Source of the DNA: Paraburkholderia aspalathi
GTDB taxonomy: Bacteria > Pseudomonadota > Gammaproteobacteria > Burkholderiales > Burkholderiaceae
Reading direction: 5' to 3'
NCBI RefSeq assembly: GCF_900116445.1
Contig: NZ_FPBH01000004.1
Coordinates: forward strand, 248,001 to 312,000
DNA length: 64,000 nt
In this document: in pieces, positions 52,579 through 61,994 of the stretch
Position numbering within the stretch: the stretch's first letter is position 1
Layout: each line of letters starts with the position of its first letter
The notes under the pieces: generated by a model
What the model was told of the DNA's origin: nothing
The model's database searches: none
The model's input: the letters and a program-made list of their open reading frames with translations, nothing else
Made by a program: the position numbers and the translations under genes

Positions 52579-53400
52579 TTAGAGCCGCTCTTCAATGAGC
52601 TGATATTTTTCGGGAAGGGCCATGTTCTCGAACTGCTCACCAACGATCAGTTCGACTTGCGCGTCGGAGAGTACTTTCAACAGGTCCTCGCCAGGGCGTG
52701 TGTCAGTGACGAAAACATCCACGGAGCGCCAATCAAGCGAAATGTGATGCCCGGGCCGGTTGAGCTTGGAATGATCAGCAAGGACAACGTAGCAACGTGA
52801 CTGACGCGCAAGGATCGGCTGCAATGTTCGCTGGAGGTCACTACTATCAACCAGGCCATATTCCGGGCTAAAAGAGTGTGCGCTGACGAAGGCAACATCA
52901 AAAAAACATTTACTGATCGCCTCCACTACACGTTCGCCGCCGAGACCCCTTGATACGGGGTCAAGGGTTCCTCCCGTTAATTCGACCGTATTGCGGCCGG
53001 CAGAAACAAAAGCTGTTGCGATATCTGGGACCGTTGTCAACGCGTGACTGTCGGGTCCATTTGCGAGTTGGTGAGCGACGGCCATGATTGAACTTCCCAT
53101 GCCCAAAAAAATACGATGCCCTTCGTTGACTAACGATGCTGCCGCCCTTGCCATCGAAAGCTTCGTGTTCTTCATCTGGCTCACGCGTTCAGCCATGGTT
53201 CCCATGTCTGGTACCGCAGGCAACGCCGCTCCACCGTGCGTACGTAGGAGCTTCCCCATATTTTCGAGCCCGGTGAGATCACGTCGAATCGTCATCTCGG
53301 ACACAGAAAACATTCCCGCGAGCTCGGCAACCCGAACGTTCTCGCCCCGTTCAATCCAACTCAGGATCTGGCGTTGTCTGACATTAACTGACTCGGTCAT
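52579..53400 (-). CDS. DeoR/GlpR-family transcriptional regulator
   Basis: In this 273-aa protein from ATG 53400, behind AGAGGAAGGGG, the N-terminal helix-turn-helix (RQRQILSWIERGENVRVAEL then FSVSEMTIRRDLTGLENMG) and GKLLRTHGGA are the DeoR signature. A sugar-phosphate-isomerase-like sensor domain follows (IFLGMGSSIMAVAHQL, ELTGGTLDPVSRGLGG, VVLADHSKLNRPG). Such domains bind phosphorylated sugars, and ribose phosphates are C-P lyase intermediates. It is divergent from the phosphonate hydrolase gene and is the probable local regulator. Confidence 0.88.
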   Translation of the reverse strand: MTESVNVRQRQILSWIERGENVRVAELAGMFSVSEMTIRRDLTGLENMGKLLRTHGGAALPAVPDMGTMAERVSQMKNTKLSMARAAASLVNEGHRIFLGMGSSIMAVAHQLANGPDSHALTTVPDIATAFVSAGRNTVELTGGTLDPVSRGLGGERVVEAISKCFFDVAFVSAHSFSPEYGLVDSSDLQRTLQPILARQSRCYVVLADHSKLNRPGHHISLDWRSVDVFVTDTRPGEDLLKVLSDAQVELIVGEQFENMALPEKYQLIEERL

Positions 53401-53540
53401 ACCCCTTCCTCTTTGTGTCGTGATGTTCGTGATGTCTGTCACCGCTCTGCTAGTTGTTGATCTGAGGCTCTAAACGCGCAGCAACGCTATTTTATCAAAC
53501 ATTTTCTGCCGACAAATAGAACGTTCCAAACAAAACAACG

Positions 53541-53572
53541 GTTCGATGTCACAAAACGAACATACATGTTCG
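53541..53572. promoter_or_regulatory. Candidate operator between the DeoR gene and the phosphonate hydrolase gene
   Basis: CACAAAACGAACATA (53550-53564) matches the sites before phnG. It overlaps a palindrome CGAACATACATGTTCG (53557-53572), and a reversed half-site GTTCG begins at 53541. It lies about 150 bp before the DeoR start. The rest of the 635-base gap 53401-54035 shows no supported gene. Confidence 0.55.
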
Positions 53573-54035
53573 CTACTCTACCATTCGAAGCGTGACAGGT
53601 GGATGGCGGGCAAGCCATACGCCGCAAGCTCTTTGCCGGGAAGTAACGGCAGAACGCAGCGTACAGCGGCAGCAATGCGAACGGACGATGAGGCTGGGCG
53701 CCACGACGGATTTCAAGATGCATGAACAAGCAGGACCTTTTGCTGATGGGCCCGTTTCAGTTCTTTTATGGTTCGACGGCTTTGTTCGACAACTGCACAA
53801 AGCTGAAGCAAAGACGAAGCAACACGGCGGGGAATAAAGTTGATGGCGTGAAGGACCCGCGCAGTGATGTGCCCACTACAAGTGCGCACCTGAGGAATGA
53901 TTTCCACCCGAATATCGCCGACATCGTCTAACACGAAGTGGCGCTGTTTCGGAAGACATCACGGCCTACATCAGCAGCCCTGCGTTGGCTTATCCGCATT
54001 TCGGACCGTTCAAGCTCTAACTATAGGAATTACAG

Positions 54036-55562
54036 ATGACCGCTCGAAATGTCTTGTTGATAGTCACCGATCAGTGGCGTGGTGACTGCATGCCCTGGCA
54101 CGAAGACAATTTTTTACAACTACCCAATATCCGAAGGCTTTGTGAACGCGCAACGGTGTTCGCAAACCACTACTCGACCGGATCGCCGTGCGGACCCGCT
54201 CGTGCCTCGTTGATGACCGGTATGTACGTGATGAATCATCGCGCCACGCAAAACAAAACGCCAATGGACGCGTCGATCTCAAATCTCGGCGTCGAGTTGC
54301 GTAACCATGGCTACTTTCCAGCATCAATCGGCGCTCATTCATGGATGCCCGACCCGGCCACCACGACAGCGGCGGACTATCGTTACAAAACGTATGGCAA
54401 CAACATGCCCGGTTGGGCCACCATTGAGACAATAGAAGACCCGGACCATATCGAGCGGTACCTCTCCTATCTCGCAATGCTTGGCTATCACATCCCGGAG
54501 AATGGAACCGATGTCTGGAAGCCTGAGTCGAGCCGTCTCGACGCGCCATCCCCGATACCCTCGGAGCATTCTGATACGACATGGGCGACCGACAGCGCAT
54601 TGCGGTTTCTGTCCGGGCGCAACGGGAAGCCGTGGATTTTTCACTTGGGCTATTGGAAGCCGCACCCGCCTTTCATTGCACCAGCTGAATATCAACAACG
54701 CCACTCTCTTGAGACGATTCCCAATCCCAAGCGTGCCGCGTCTCGGGAAGAGGAAAGTGAACAGCACCCCTTCATCGCTGAGTCGTTAGCGTCGACAAAA
54801 ATGCACGACTATGTCCAGAACGGCACCGGTCTATGCAGTGATGCGTCTGACGACGACGTTCGACACATCAAGCAGCACTATTACGGCCTGATGGAAGAGC
54901 TCGATGCTCAAATGGGGCGTGTCATTGCTCGGCTCGAAGAGACAGGCGAGATTCATAACACACTGATTGTCCTCACTACGGATCACGGCGAAACGATGGG
55001 GGACCACTATCAGTTTGGAAAAATGAATAGTTTCGACGGTTCCTATCACATTCCGTTGGTCATCCTCGACCCGTCGAAGGAGGCAGATCCGGGCCGCGGC
55101 CGGGTTGTCGAAGCGTTCACCGAAAGCGTGGACATCGTCCCTACGATATTAGATTGGCTCGGCATCTCTATCCCGACTCAATGCGACGGCCAGTCCGTCA
55201 TGCCATTCTGCTTTGGGCAAACCCCCTCCAAGTGGCGGGAAGAAGCCCATTTCGAATTTGATTTTCACGGACTGTTCTCAGAAAAATGGTCACGTAAGTA
55301 TGGATTAACGCCCCACAACAGCAGTTTTTGTGCAGTTCGGGGACACAAGTTCAAATACGTTCACTTCGGCTCGCTTCCACCTATGCTTTACGACCTTGAA
55401 GCCGATCCGGACGAGACCACTAATCTTGCAGGGAAAGCGGACTATGCCGCAGTTGAGCTGGCGTATTCGCAAAAATTACTCAGTTGGCGGTTGAACTTCG
55501 CGAACAAGCGGCTTTCTAGTTACACAGGATCGCCGCAAGGCTTAACGCTTAAGAAATTGTGA
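54036..55562 (+). CDS. Phosphonate monoester hydrolase / type I sulfatase
   Basis: This 508-aa member of the alkaline phosphatase superfamily opens with MTARNVLLIVTDQWRGDC. The formylglycine site is Cys52 in SPCGPARASLMTG (C-x-P-x-R). LTTDHGETMGDHYQFGKM supplies Asp/His metal ligands. FAALPP-like and SSPQGLT end motifs match the Burkholderia caryophylli phosphonate monoester hydrolase as I recall it. It should split phosphonate or phosphate monoesters or diesters after Cys is oxidised by a formylglycine-generating enzyme, which is not in the window. AGGAAT precedes the ATG. Confidence 0.87.
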   Translation: MTARNVLLIVTDQWRGDCMPWHEDNFLQLPNIRRLCERATVFANHYSTGSPCGPARASLMTGMYVMNHRATQNKTPMDASISNLGVELRNHGYFPASIGAHSWMPDPATTTAADYRYKTYGNNMPGWATIETIEDPDHIERYLSYLAMLGYHIPENGTDVWKPESSRLDAPSPIPSEHSDTTWATDSALRFLSGRNGKPWIFHLGYWKPHPPFIAPAEYQQRHSLETIPNPKRAASREEESEQHPFIAESLASTKMHDYVQNGTGLCSDASDDDVRHIKQHYYGLMEELDAQMGRVIARLEETGEIHNTLIVLTTDHGETMGDHYQFGKMNSFDGSYHIPLVILDPSKEADPGRGRVVEAFTESVDIVPTILDWLGISIPTQCDGQSVMPFCFGQTPSKWREEAHFEFDFHGLFSEKWSRKYGLTPHNSSFCAVRGHKFKYVHFGSLPPMLYDLEADPDETTNLAGKADYAAVELAYSQKLLSWRLNFANKRLSSYTGSPQGLTLKKL

Positions 55563-55771
55563 GAGCTATAAAGGTAATCAGGAAGGAGCGTCGCTGAGCA
55601 GGGTTGCGCTTTTAGTGTGTCGGCAAGCTCTATCCGATGCGCGACGGCTGGCGCTTTCCAATGAGGATTCAATCAGTCGTTACTGGCTGACCAGCAAGCT
55701 TAAGATTGTTAGTAGTTTCCAGGCTCGGGAATCCATTGTTGAGATCCCAGAAAGCGCTTATAAATATTGAT

Positions 55772-56029
55772 ATGACATCGATTACCGAACCAATTGGCTA
55801 TCTCGCAGCAATATTCAGCACCGCATCTTTTATTCCGCAGGCGTTGCTCATTTGGCGCACGAAGTCCGCTGAGGGCGTTTCCGTTGCAATGTATTCTGTG
55901 TTCCTGACTGGCACCTCGTTATGGCTCGGCTATAGCTTTCTCATCAACAGCTGGCCGATGATAACGTCTAACATCGTCGCTCTTTTGCTCATCTCCTTCA
56001 TATTACATATGAAGTTGAGCTACGGATGA
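55772..56029 (+). CDS. SemiSWEET-type PQ-loop transporter
   Basis: The 85-aa protein has three hydrophobic helices. PIGYLAAIFSTASFIPQALL contains the PQ motif, followed by WRTKSAEGVSVAMYSVFLTG and a last helix ITSNIVALLLISFIL. This is the half-size SWEET layout of bacterial sugar facilitators, which act as dimers. ATG 55772 is the conserved start; the 22 upstream codons are rejected. Its presence between the hydrolase and dioxygenase suggests movement of a small sugar or alcohol released by the pathway. Confidence 0.8.
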   Translation: MTSITEPIGYLAAIFSTASFIPQALLIWRTKSAEGVSVAMYSVFLTGTSLWLGYSFLINSWPMITSNIVALLLISFILHMKLSYG

Positions 56030-56151
56030 GCCGATGACGAACCGGTGAAGGTGTCTTGGGACACGCAGAAACTCCCAGCAAGCTGATAACACGGACGATG
56101 TTATCAAGTACTGAATTAACTTAGGTTAACTTAACGTCTAGGATTGTTTGT

Positions 56152-57060
56152 ATGACCCTATCCTTTGAAAGCACCTCACCGTCGCTCGGAGCCAAGGTAT
56201 CAGGTGTTGCGTTCGATCAGGTGTTAGACGACGCAGCAGCATCGAGCGAACTCTTTGATGCACTTCGTCAAGCACTTGATCGCCATCTCGTTCTCGTGTT
56301 CAACCAATGCGATCTGTCTGCGCAACATATTTTCCGTCTTGCAGCTGGGATCGGCGGTGGCACGCCGTTTGTCAATATAAAGCTACCGGATAATCCCGGC
56401 GCGATCCACGTGCCCGATCGACCCGAGATCAAGGTCATTTCAACCGAATTCACGCCGTCGGGACTCCCGCTCGGGGATGCCGGAAATACGCTGGCGCAGG
56501 TTTGGCATAACGACGGCGCCGCCGAAGACGTGCCGCCAGGCGTCATTACTTTTAGCGGTAAGCGCACGCCAACGCCCGCACCCGAGACGTCGTGGATGAA
56601 CATGTACGAAGCCTACGCTCGGCTGCCCGATAAGTTGCGTAACGAATTGGCAGGTCTGAAAGCAATTTATTGGAAAGGCGGAAGATCTCCGTATTTCGAA
56701 GACTTCGAGACGCCGCAGACGCAACCGGAAGCGGTACGCCGATCAGGGGTGCGCCATCCGCTTGTCTGTCTACACCCCTCTACTCATCGCCCGTATCTGA
56801 TGGTACCTATGCACCGAGATACGCTGATTGAAGGTCTTTCGGGTCAGGAAAGTCGAAGAATAATGGATATTCTTTGGGACCATATGTTTGCGCTCGAGTG
56901 TAGTTGGAGTTATGGCATCAGCGCAGGCGATGTCGTCATTTGGGACAACATGGCGACCATGCATAGTCGCCAAGGTTGGACTTCAGAAGAAGCACGGACG
57001 ATGTGGCATTTGGCGAGCCGCGCCCGACGAGCTCCGCTCCCCATTACCGAACTGGCTTGA
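56152..57060 (+). CDS. TauD/TfdA-family 2-oxoglutarate dioxygenase
   Basis: In this 302-aa protein, the iron site is His119, Asp121 (VWHNDGA) and His271 (NMATMHSRQGW), with the cosubstrate Arg in EEARTMWHLAS. Early strand GAKVSGVAFDQVL and RHLVLVFNQ match the family. Known relatives hydroxylate taurine, herbicides or phosphonates (PhnY, TmpA). In this setting hydroxylation of a phosphonate side chain is likely but unproven. It precedes the transporter genes on the same strand. Confidence 0.83.
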   Translation: MTLSFESTSPSLGAKVSGVAFDQVLDDAAASSELFDALRQALDRHLVLVFNQCDLSAQHIFRLAAGIGGGTPFVNIKLPDNPGAIHVPDRPEIKVISTEFTPSGLPLGDAGNTLAQVWHNDGAAEDVPPGVITFSGKRTPTPAPETSWMNMYEAYARLPDKLRNELAGLKAIYWKGGRSPYFEDFETPQTQPEAVRRSGVRHPLVCLHPSTHRPYLMVPMHRDTLIEGLSGQESRRIMDILWDHMFALECSWSYGISAGDVVIWDNMATMHSRQGWTSEEARTMWHLASRARRAPLPITELA

Positions 57061-57220
57061 ACACGTTACCTAAGTCGCACCGTCGTGCTGACGATAAGTC
57101 GGTGGAACCATAGCGACTTTTGCCGTAAGCACCCGAACGGCTGATGTGGCTCATATCTAATGTTTTAAAGACGTTTCCAATCCACCGCCCGCTTTGCTGG
57201 ACAATCGAGGATATCGCATC

Positions 57221-58768
57221 GTGAGTATGACTCGCCGTAACTACCTTAAAATGATGGGTGCCGTTCCGCTGACCGCAATCGCACCGCGCATCGCCCATGC
57301 ACGATCTCGAACCGATTTGATCATCGCGGTTCAGGACAATCCGCCACAACTCGATCCCCTTAGGATCACGACGAATATTGCATACCGTGTTACGGCGAGC
57401 ATTTACGACACGTTGATCCGTGTCGATTACCGCAACGGCGACCGCTTGGTACCGGGTCTAGCGACGTCCTGGAAACAGGTCGATCCACTCACCTGGGATG
57501 TGGTGATCCGCAAAGGCGTCCACTTCCATGATGGATCGGTGATGACCACCGAAGACGTTGCCTTTACGTTTGGACCGCAACGCATGTTGACCGACGGGCT
57601 ACCGGGTCAAAGTATATCCCGCCAATTTTTCAGCGGCCTGGATAAGGTGGTTGCCCTCAATGACACCACTGTGCGTTTCGTGAATAAACAGGTTGATCCG
57701 CTTTTCCAGTTCAGACTGGCAAACTGGACCAGCCAGATTATCAGCAAGGCTGCGTTCCTGAAGATCGGAAACTGGGACAAATGGGCGCTATCCCCAGTGG
57801 CCACTGGCCCCTATCGTGTCGCTGAAGTCAAGGCCGGTGAACAGATTCGATTGGTCGCGCATGACCAATACTGGGGCGGGCAGCCGCCCTACTCTTCGCT
57901 GACTTTCAAAGTCATGCCAGAGGCCGCTAGCCGGGTGAACGCGTTGGCCGCCGGTGATGTTCATCTCATCACCGAAGTAACGCCAGACCAGATTGCGACG
58001 ATTAAGGGACACAAAAATCTCGACGTCGTCGGGGGCGCGATCAACAACATCCGCTGCGTGAGCTACGGCAAGTTTGGTGGCCCACTTAAGGACGTTCGCA
58101 TTCGCCGGGCACTCAATCTTGCTATCGACCGCAAGGCTATCACCAAACAACTCTTCGCGGACATGGTGGACGTGCCCAGAGGTTTCCAATGGAAATCCTA
58201 TGGCGACATGTACATCAGTAATTTTCCGATGCCAGCGTTCGATCCCGTCGCGGCAAAGAAGCTCCTGGCCGAAGCCGGCTATTCAGGCGCGCCGATCGAA
58301 TATCGTATCGTAGCTAACTACTACACGGCTGAACTTGACGTGGCGCAAGCGCTCCAGCAGATGTGGGAGGCCGTCGGCGTCAATATTCAACTCAAGGTGT
58401 GCGAGAACTGGGCGCAGGTTTTCGCTCAACCAAATTATGCGATCTTTGATAGTTCGGCCGTCACAATCTATCCCGACGTAATGGGATCGCTTTGGGCCAA
58501 TTACGGGCCGGATGGCTTTATCCGCTATGAAGCCAAGAGCTGGAGCAACCCCGAGTTCGACGAGATCGGTAAAAGATTGCAAACGATGACCGACCTTCCT
58601 GAACGCCGAAGGCTCCACGAGCGGGTGCTGGAGATTTTCGGTGAGATCGACCCGCCAGGGACAGTGCTTTTTGACTCGCCGATGCTGTACGGAAAGCGGC
58701 GCGATGTCAGTTTTGTGCCGCTTCGCAGCGCAATGATGGACTTCGGTCCGTTCAACACCCCAGCATAG
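57221..58768 (+). CDS. Dpp/Opp-type solute-binding protein
   Basis: In this protein of about 515 aa, a twin-arginine-free signal (RRNYLKMMGAVPLTAIAPRI, AHA) is followed by the SBP_bac_5 domain: LDPLRITTNIAYRVTASIYD, LATSWKQVDPLTWDVVIRKG and RRALNLAIDRKAI. GTG 57221 has GAGG ten bases upstream; ATG 57227 is the alternative. The family binds peptides, nickel or modified sugars. It feeds the permease pair downstream. Confidence 0.87.
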   Translation: MSMTRRNYLKMMGAVPLTAIAPRIAHARSRTDLIIAVQDNPPQLDPLRITTNIAYRVTASIYDTLIRVDYRNGDRLVPGLATSWKQVDPLTWDVVIRKGVHFHDGSVMTTEDVAFTFGPQRMLTDGLPGQSISRQFFSGLDKVVALNDTTVRFVNKQVDPLFQFRLANWTSQIISKAAFLKIGNWDKWALSPVATGPYRVAEVKAGEQIRLVAHDQYWGGQPPYSSLTFKVMPEAASRVNALAAGDVHLITEVTPDQIATIKGHKNLDVVGGAINNIRCVSYGKFGGPLKDVRIRRALNLAIDRKAITKQLFADMVDVPRGFQWKSYGDMYISNFPMPAFDPVAAKKLLAEAGYSGAPIEYRIVANYYTAELDVAQALQQMWEAVGVNIQLKVCENWAQVFAQPNYAIFDSSAVTIYPDVMGSLWANYGPDGFIRYEAKSWSNPEFDEIGKRLQTMTDLPERRRLHERVLEIFGEIDPPGTVLFDSPMLYGKRRDVSFVPLRSAMMDFGPFNTPA

Positions 58769-58819
58769 TCTTATGCTCGCCGGGCATCATGCGTCCAATA
58801 GATCGCATGATGCCCATTC

Positions 58820-60052
58820 GTGAACAAATCCATGAGCCGGGTTTCGAGGTCGATTGAGACTGTCGGTGGCGGTATTACAGCAAGGCGATCCTCCATGATC
58901 ATCGATCATCACACTGATCCTCATAGCCGCGAAACAGGCAAGCCCTTGGGTTCAGGGACCGCAGACGACGCTGCGCTCGTGTCGCAAGCGTTCGAGCGTG
59001 GCGCCTCCATGAATTCGAGCTCTGAAATGATGGTGCGTGACGAAAGCGTCATACCGCTCTTGCAGATCAGGGATCTTCGCCTTCAGCTTCGATCGAAGCG
59101 CGGATCCACTGAGATTCTGAGGGGCATCAATCTGGATATCGGCCGTGGCGAAATTCTCGGACTTGTCGGGGAGTCAGGATGCGGGAAAAGTGTTACTTGG
59201 CTTGCTGTCCTTCGAGTGCTGGGACAAAAAGCACGCACTACAGGCTCGGTTCTCTTCGAAGGGTCGAACTTACTCGATCTTAAAGAAAGGGACATGACCG
59301 CCCTTCGCGGGCGGCGTTTGGCAATGATCGTCCAGGATGCCACTGCCTCTCTCAATCCGATCCACACAATTGGGTTCCAGCTTGCAGAGACACTGGTGTT
59401 ACATCGCGCCTTAGCATGGAGCACAGCGCGCGTTGAAGCAAAACGGTTGCTCGATCGAGTTCGAATACCGGCTGCCGAGCGACGTCTTGGCCAGTATCCG
59501 CACGAGCTTTCTGGGGGAACAAACCAACGCGTGGCAATTGCCATGGCTCTGGCTGGCGAACCGGATCTTCTCATCGCCGACGAACCCACGACTGGGCTGG
59601 ATGTTACCGTCCAAGCCCAGATTCTGGACTTGCTTAGAGAAATCAGAGGCGAGATGGGCACGTCTATCGTTCTCATCTCTCATGATCTCGGCGTGGTGCG
59701 CGAGACCAGCGACCGAATTGCCGTCATGTATGCGGGAAAACTTGTAGAGATGGCGCCATCAGCTGATTTCTGGCACCGGTCGCAACATCCATATACGCGT
59801 GGTCTTCTCGCGGCCGCTCCCGATATCGATGAGCCGATCGGACGGTTGCGCGCGATTCCGGGGCACGTTCCCGCTCCGAATGACATCCCACGCGGATGCG
59901 CCTTCCAGGCCAGGTGCGCACAAGCATTGCCGAGTTGTTCGGTTACGTCGCCGGCGATCGTGCCTGTTGCGAACGATCATCAGGTTGCCTGTTTTAGGGC
60001 TGAGTCCAGCAACGCTGAGACGGCTAAGGTAAAAGAGAACATTTCGGCATGA
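58820..60052 (+). CDS. Dpp/Opp-type ABC ATPase (DppD-like)
   Basis: This ORF has 410 codons, though the conserved protein begins near LLQIRDLRLQLRSKRGSTEI. ATG 59009 or 59027 would remove a non-conserved leader of 60-70 residues. Walker A is GESGCGKSV, the signature is LSGGTNQRVAIAMAL and Walker B is LLIADEPTTGLDVTVQ. The C-terminal oligopeptide extension carries RGCAFQARCAQALPSC, the Cys-rich motif of this subfamily. It overlaps the next gene by four bases. Confidence 0.85.
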   Translation: MNKSMSRVSRSIETVGGGITARRSSMIIDHHTDPHSRETGKPLGSGTADDAALVSQAFERGASMNSSSEMMVRDESVIPLLQIRDLRLQLRSKRGSTEILRGINLDIGRGEILGLVGESGCGKSVTWLAVLRVLGQKARTTGSVLFEGSNLLDLKERDMTALRGRRLAMIVQDATASLNPIHTIGFQLAETLVLHRALAWSTARVEAKRLLDRVRIPAAERRLGQYPHELSGGTNQRVAIAMALAGEPDLLIADEPTTGLDVTVQAQILDLLREIRGEMGTSIVLISHDLGVVRETSDRIAVMYAGKLVEMAPSADFWHRSQHPYTRGLLAAAPDIDEPIGRLRAIPGHVPAPNDIPRGCAFQARCAQALPSCSVTSPAIVPVANDHQVACFRAESSNAETAKVKENISA

Positions 60053-61053
60053 CTTCCTTTCTGAACGTGCAGGGACTGACCAAACATTTCAGTGTCCGTT
60101 CCCGGGCAAATCTTTTTTCGCCAAAGGTTCCGTTGAAGGCGGTCGACGACGTGTCTTTCTCCATCAGACGGGGGGAAACGCTTGGCGTCGTTGGCGAGTC
60201 GGGATGCGGTAAATCGACGACCGGCCGCCTCGTGCTGGGCATGATGGCGCCAACAAGCGGGTCGATCTTACTCGACGGCATGGCAGTGCAAACGCGCCAT
60301 GACGCCGTCTGGAGAGCGCAAAGACAAAAAATGCAGATGGTCTACCAGGACCCGCTGTCTTTCCTCGACCGAAGACTCCCGATCGGTCGCCAGGTCATGG
60401 AGCCGCTTGTTGTCCATGGCATTGGTTCTGTGGCAGAGCGACGGGAGAAGGTCCATACTTTGATGTCGACCGTCGGACTGCGAACAGACCAGTTTGTAAG
60501 CTATCCTCACGAACTCTCCGGGGGGCAGCGGCAGCGCGTGATCCTGGCGCGTGCGCTGGTGCTCGATCCGGATCTTGTGGTGTGCGACGAGCCCGTTTCC
60601 GCCCTCGACGTGTCCGTCGGGGCACAGGTGGTCAATCTGCTAAAGGATGTGCAGGCGAGCAGAGGTCTCACCTACCTGTTCATTAGCCACGATTTGAAAA
60701 TCGTTCGTCAGATTGCCGACAGAGTGATCGTGATGTATCTCGGAAAAATTATGGAAGAGGCTGCGACGGGAGAACTTTTCCGGAACCCACTGCATCCCTA
60801 TACACAGGCGCTGATGTTGGCTGTCCCGAGCTTGAAACCACAGCCCCCGCGAAGCCTGATTATCCACGGAGATCCGCCAAATCCGATGGAAGTTCCGAGT
60901 GGATGCGTATTGCATCCACGCTGCCCACGCGCATCGAAGCTATGTCAAACAACACAGCCAGAGCTACGCGTCATCGCGCCAAGCCGCTCCGTGGCATGTC
61001 ACCACCCTCAGGATGACATGGCCTCCTTGCGCGCGGCAATGGAGAACACATAA
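60049..61053 (+). CDS. Dpp/Opp-type ABC ATPase (DppF-like)
   Basis: In this 334-aa protein, Walker A is GESGCGKSTTGRLVLG, VYQDPLSFLDRRLPIG is the DppF-type Q-loop, the signature is LSGGQRQRVILARAL and Walker B is VVCDEPVSALDVSV. The C-terminus has GCVLHPRCPRASKLC. It overlaps both neighbours (ATGA before; shared base at 61053 after). It forms the ATPase heterodimer with the product at 58820. Confidence 0.9.
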   Translation: MTSFLNVQGLTKHFSVRSRANLFSPKVPLKAVDDVSFSIRRGETLGVVGESGCGKSTTGRLVLGMMAPTSGSILLDGMAVQTRHDAVWRAQRQKMQMVYQDPLSFLDRRLPIGRQVMEPLVVHGIGSVAERREKVHTLMSTVGLRTDQFVSYPHELSGGQRQRVILARALVLDPDLVVCDEPVSALDVSVGAQVVNLLKDVQASRGLTYLFISHDLKIVRQIADRVIVMYLGKIMEEAATGELFRNPLHPYTQALMLAVPSLKPQPPRSLIIHGDPPNPMEVPSGCVLHPRCPRASKLCQTTQPELRVIAPSRSVACHHPQDDMASLRAAMENT

Positions 61054-61994
61054 TGTTGGGATACATCTCCGCTCGTTGTTTACGTGCGTTAGCGACCCTA
61101 CTCTTGATCGTGACCGTCACGTTCGTGGTCCTTCGGCTCTCGGGCGATGCGGCCGTAAATATTATCGGCCTCGACGCGTCGAAAGAGGCACTTCGGGAAT
61201 TTCGCCGAACCTGGGGTCTCGACCAGTCATTGTGGGTTCAGTATGTGAGATACCTGCAAGCAGTCATGGAAGGAAATCTCGGACGCTCGATGCTCGACGG
61301 ACGAAACGCATTGGATGTCGTTGTGGATCGATTGCCGGCGACGTTGGCGATCACCATTCCCGGCTTTATCCTGCAATTGATGGTCGGCATTCCTGCCGGC
61401 GTATTCAGCGCCCTTCGGCGTGACACCTGGCTTGATCGACTGATGATGACTGGTTCAATTGTGGGCTTCACCATGCCGTCATTCGTCCTAGGTCTATTGT
61501 TGGTCATGCTGTTCGCCGTCAGATTACATTGGCTTCCCTCCGGAGGCGCGGGCACCATCTATCACATTATCTTGCCCGTGTTGACACTTGGCGTATTCGG
61601 TGGCGCAACATTAGCCCGATTCACACGTTCGGCAATCATCGACGTTCTCGGCCAACCGCACGTGCGAGCGGCGAAGCTTAGAGGTATCCCGCGCACGAGA
61701 ATGGTATTGCTTCATGTAATTCCAAATGCGGCCCTGCCGGTCGTCACCATCATTGGACTCATGCTGGGTGGTTTGGTAGCAGGAGCAGTGGTTGTCGAGA
61801 GCGTGTTTTCGTGGCCGGGAATAGGTCGATTGCTCGTCGATTCAGTCGCAAACCGGGATCTTGCCGTCGTGCAAACGATCCTATTGATGATCGGCGCCGC
61901 CATGGTTCTCGCCAACTTCGGCGTTGACCTCCTCTACGGGCTACTCGATCCGCGTCTGCGTCACCGGCAAGTCAACAGCACGAGCAAAGGATGA
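61053..61994 (+). CDS. Dpp/Opp-type permease (DppB-like)
   Basis: In this 313-aa protein, the N-terminal segment LGYISARCLRALATLLLIVT is a typical first helix. A periplasmic DASKEALREFRRTWGLDQSL loop and the EAA motif KLRGIPRTRMVLLHVIPNAA follow. EGNLGRSMLDGRNALDVVVD is the family signature near residue 75. It overlaps dppC-like by four bases. Confidence 0.9.
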   Translation: MLGYISARCLRALATLLLIVTVTFVVLRLSGDAAVNIIGLDASKEALREFRRTWGLDQSLWVQYVRYLQAVMEGNLGRSMLDGRNALDVVVDRLPATLAITIPGFILQLMVGIPAGVFSALRRDTWLDRLMMTGSIVGFTMPSFVLGLLLVMLFAVRLHWLPSGGAGTIYHIILPVLTLGVFGGATLARFTRSAIIDVLGQPHVRAAKLRGIPRTRMVLLHVIPNAALPVVTIIGLMLGGLVAGAVVVESVFSWPGIGRLLVDSVANRDLAVVQTILLMIGAAMVLANFGVDLLYGLLDPRLRHRQVNSTSKG

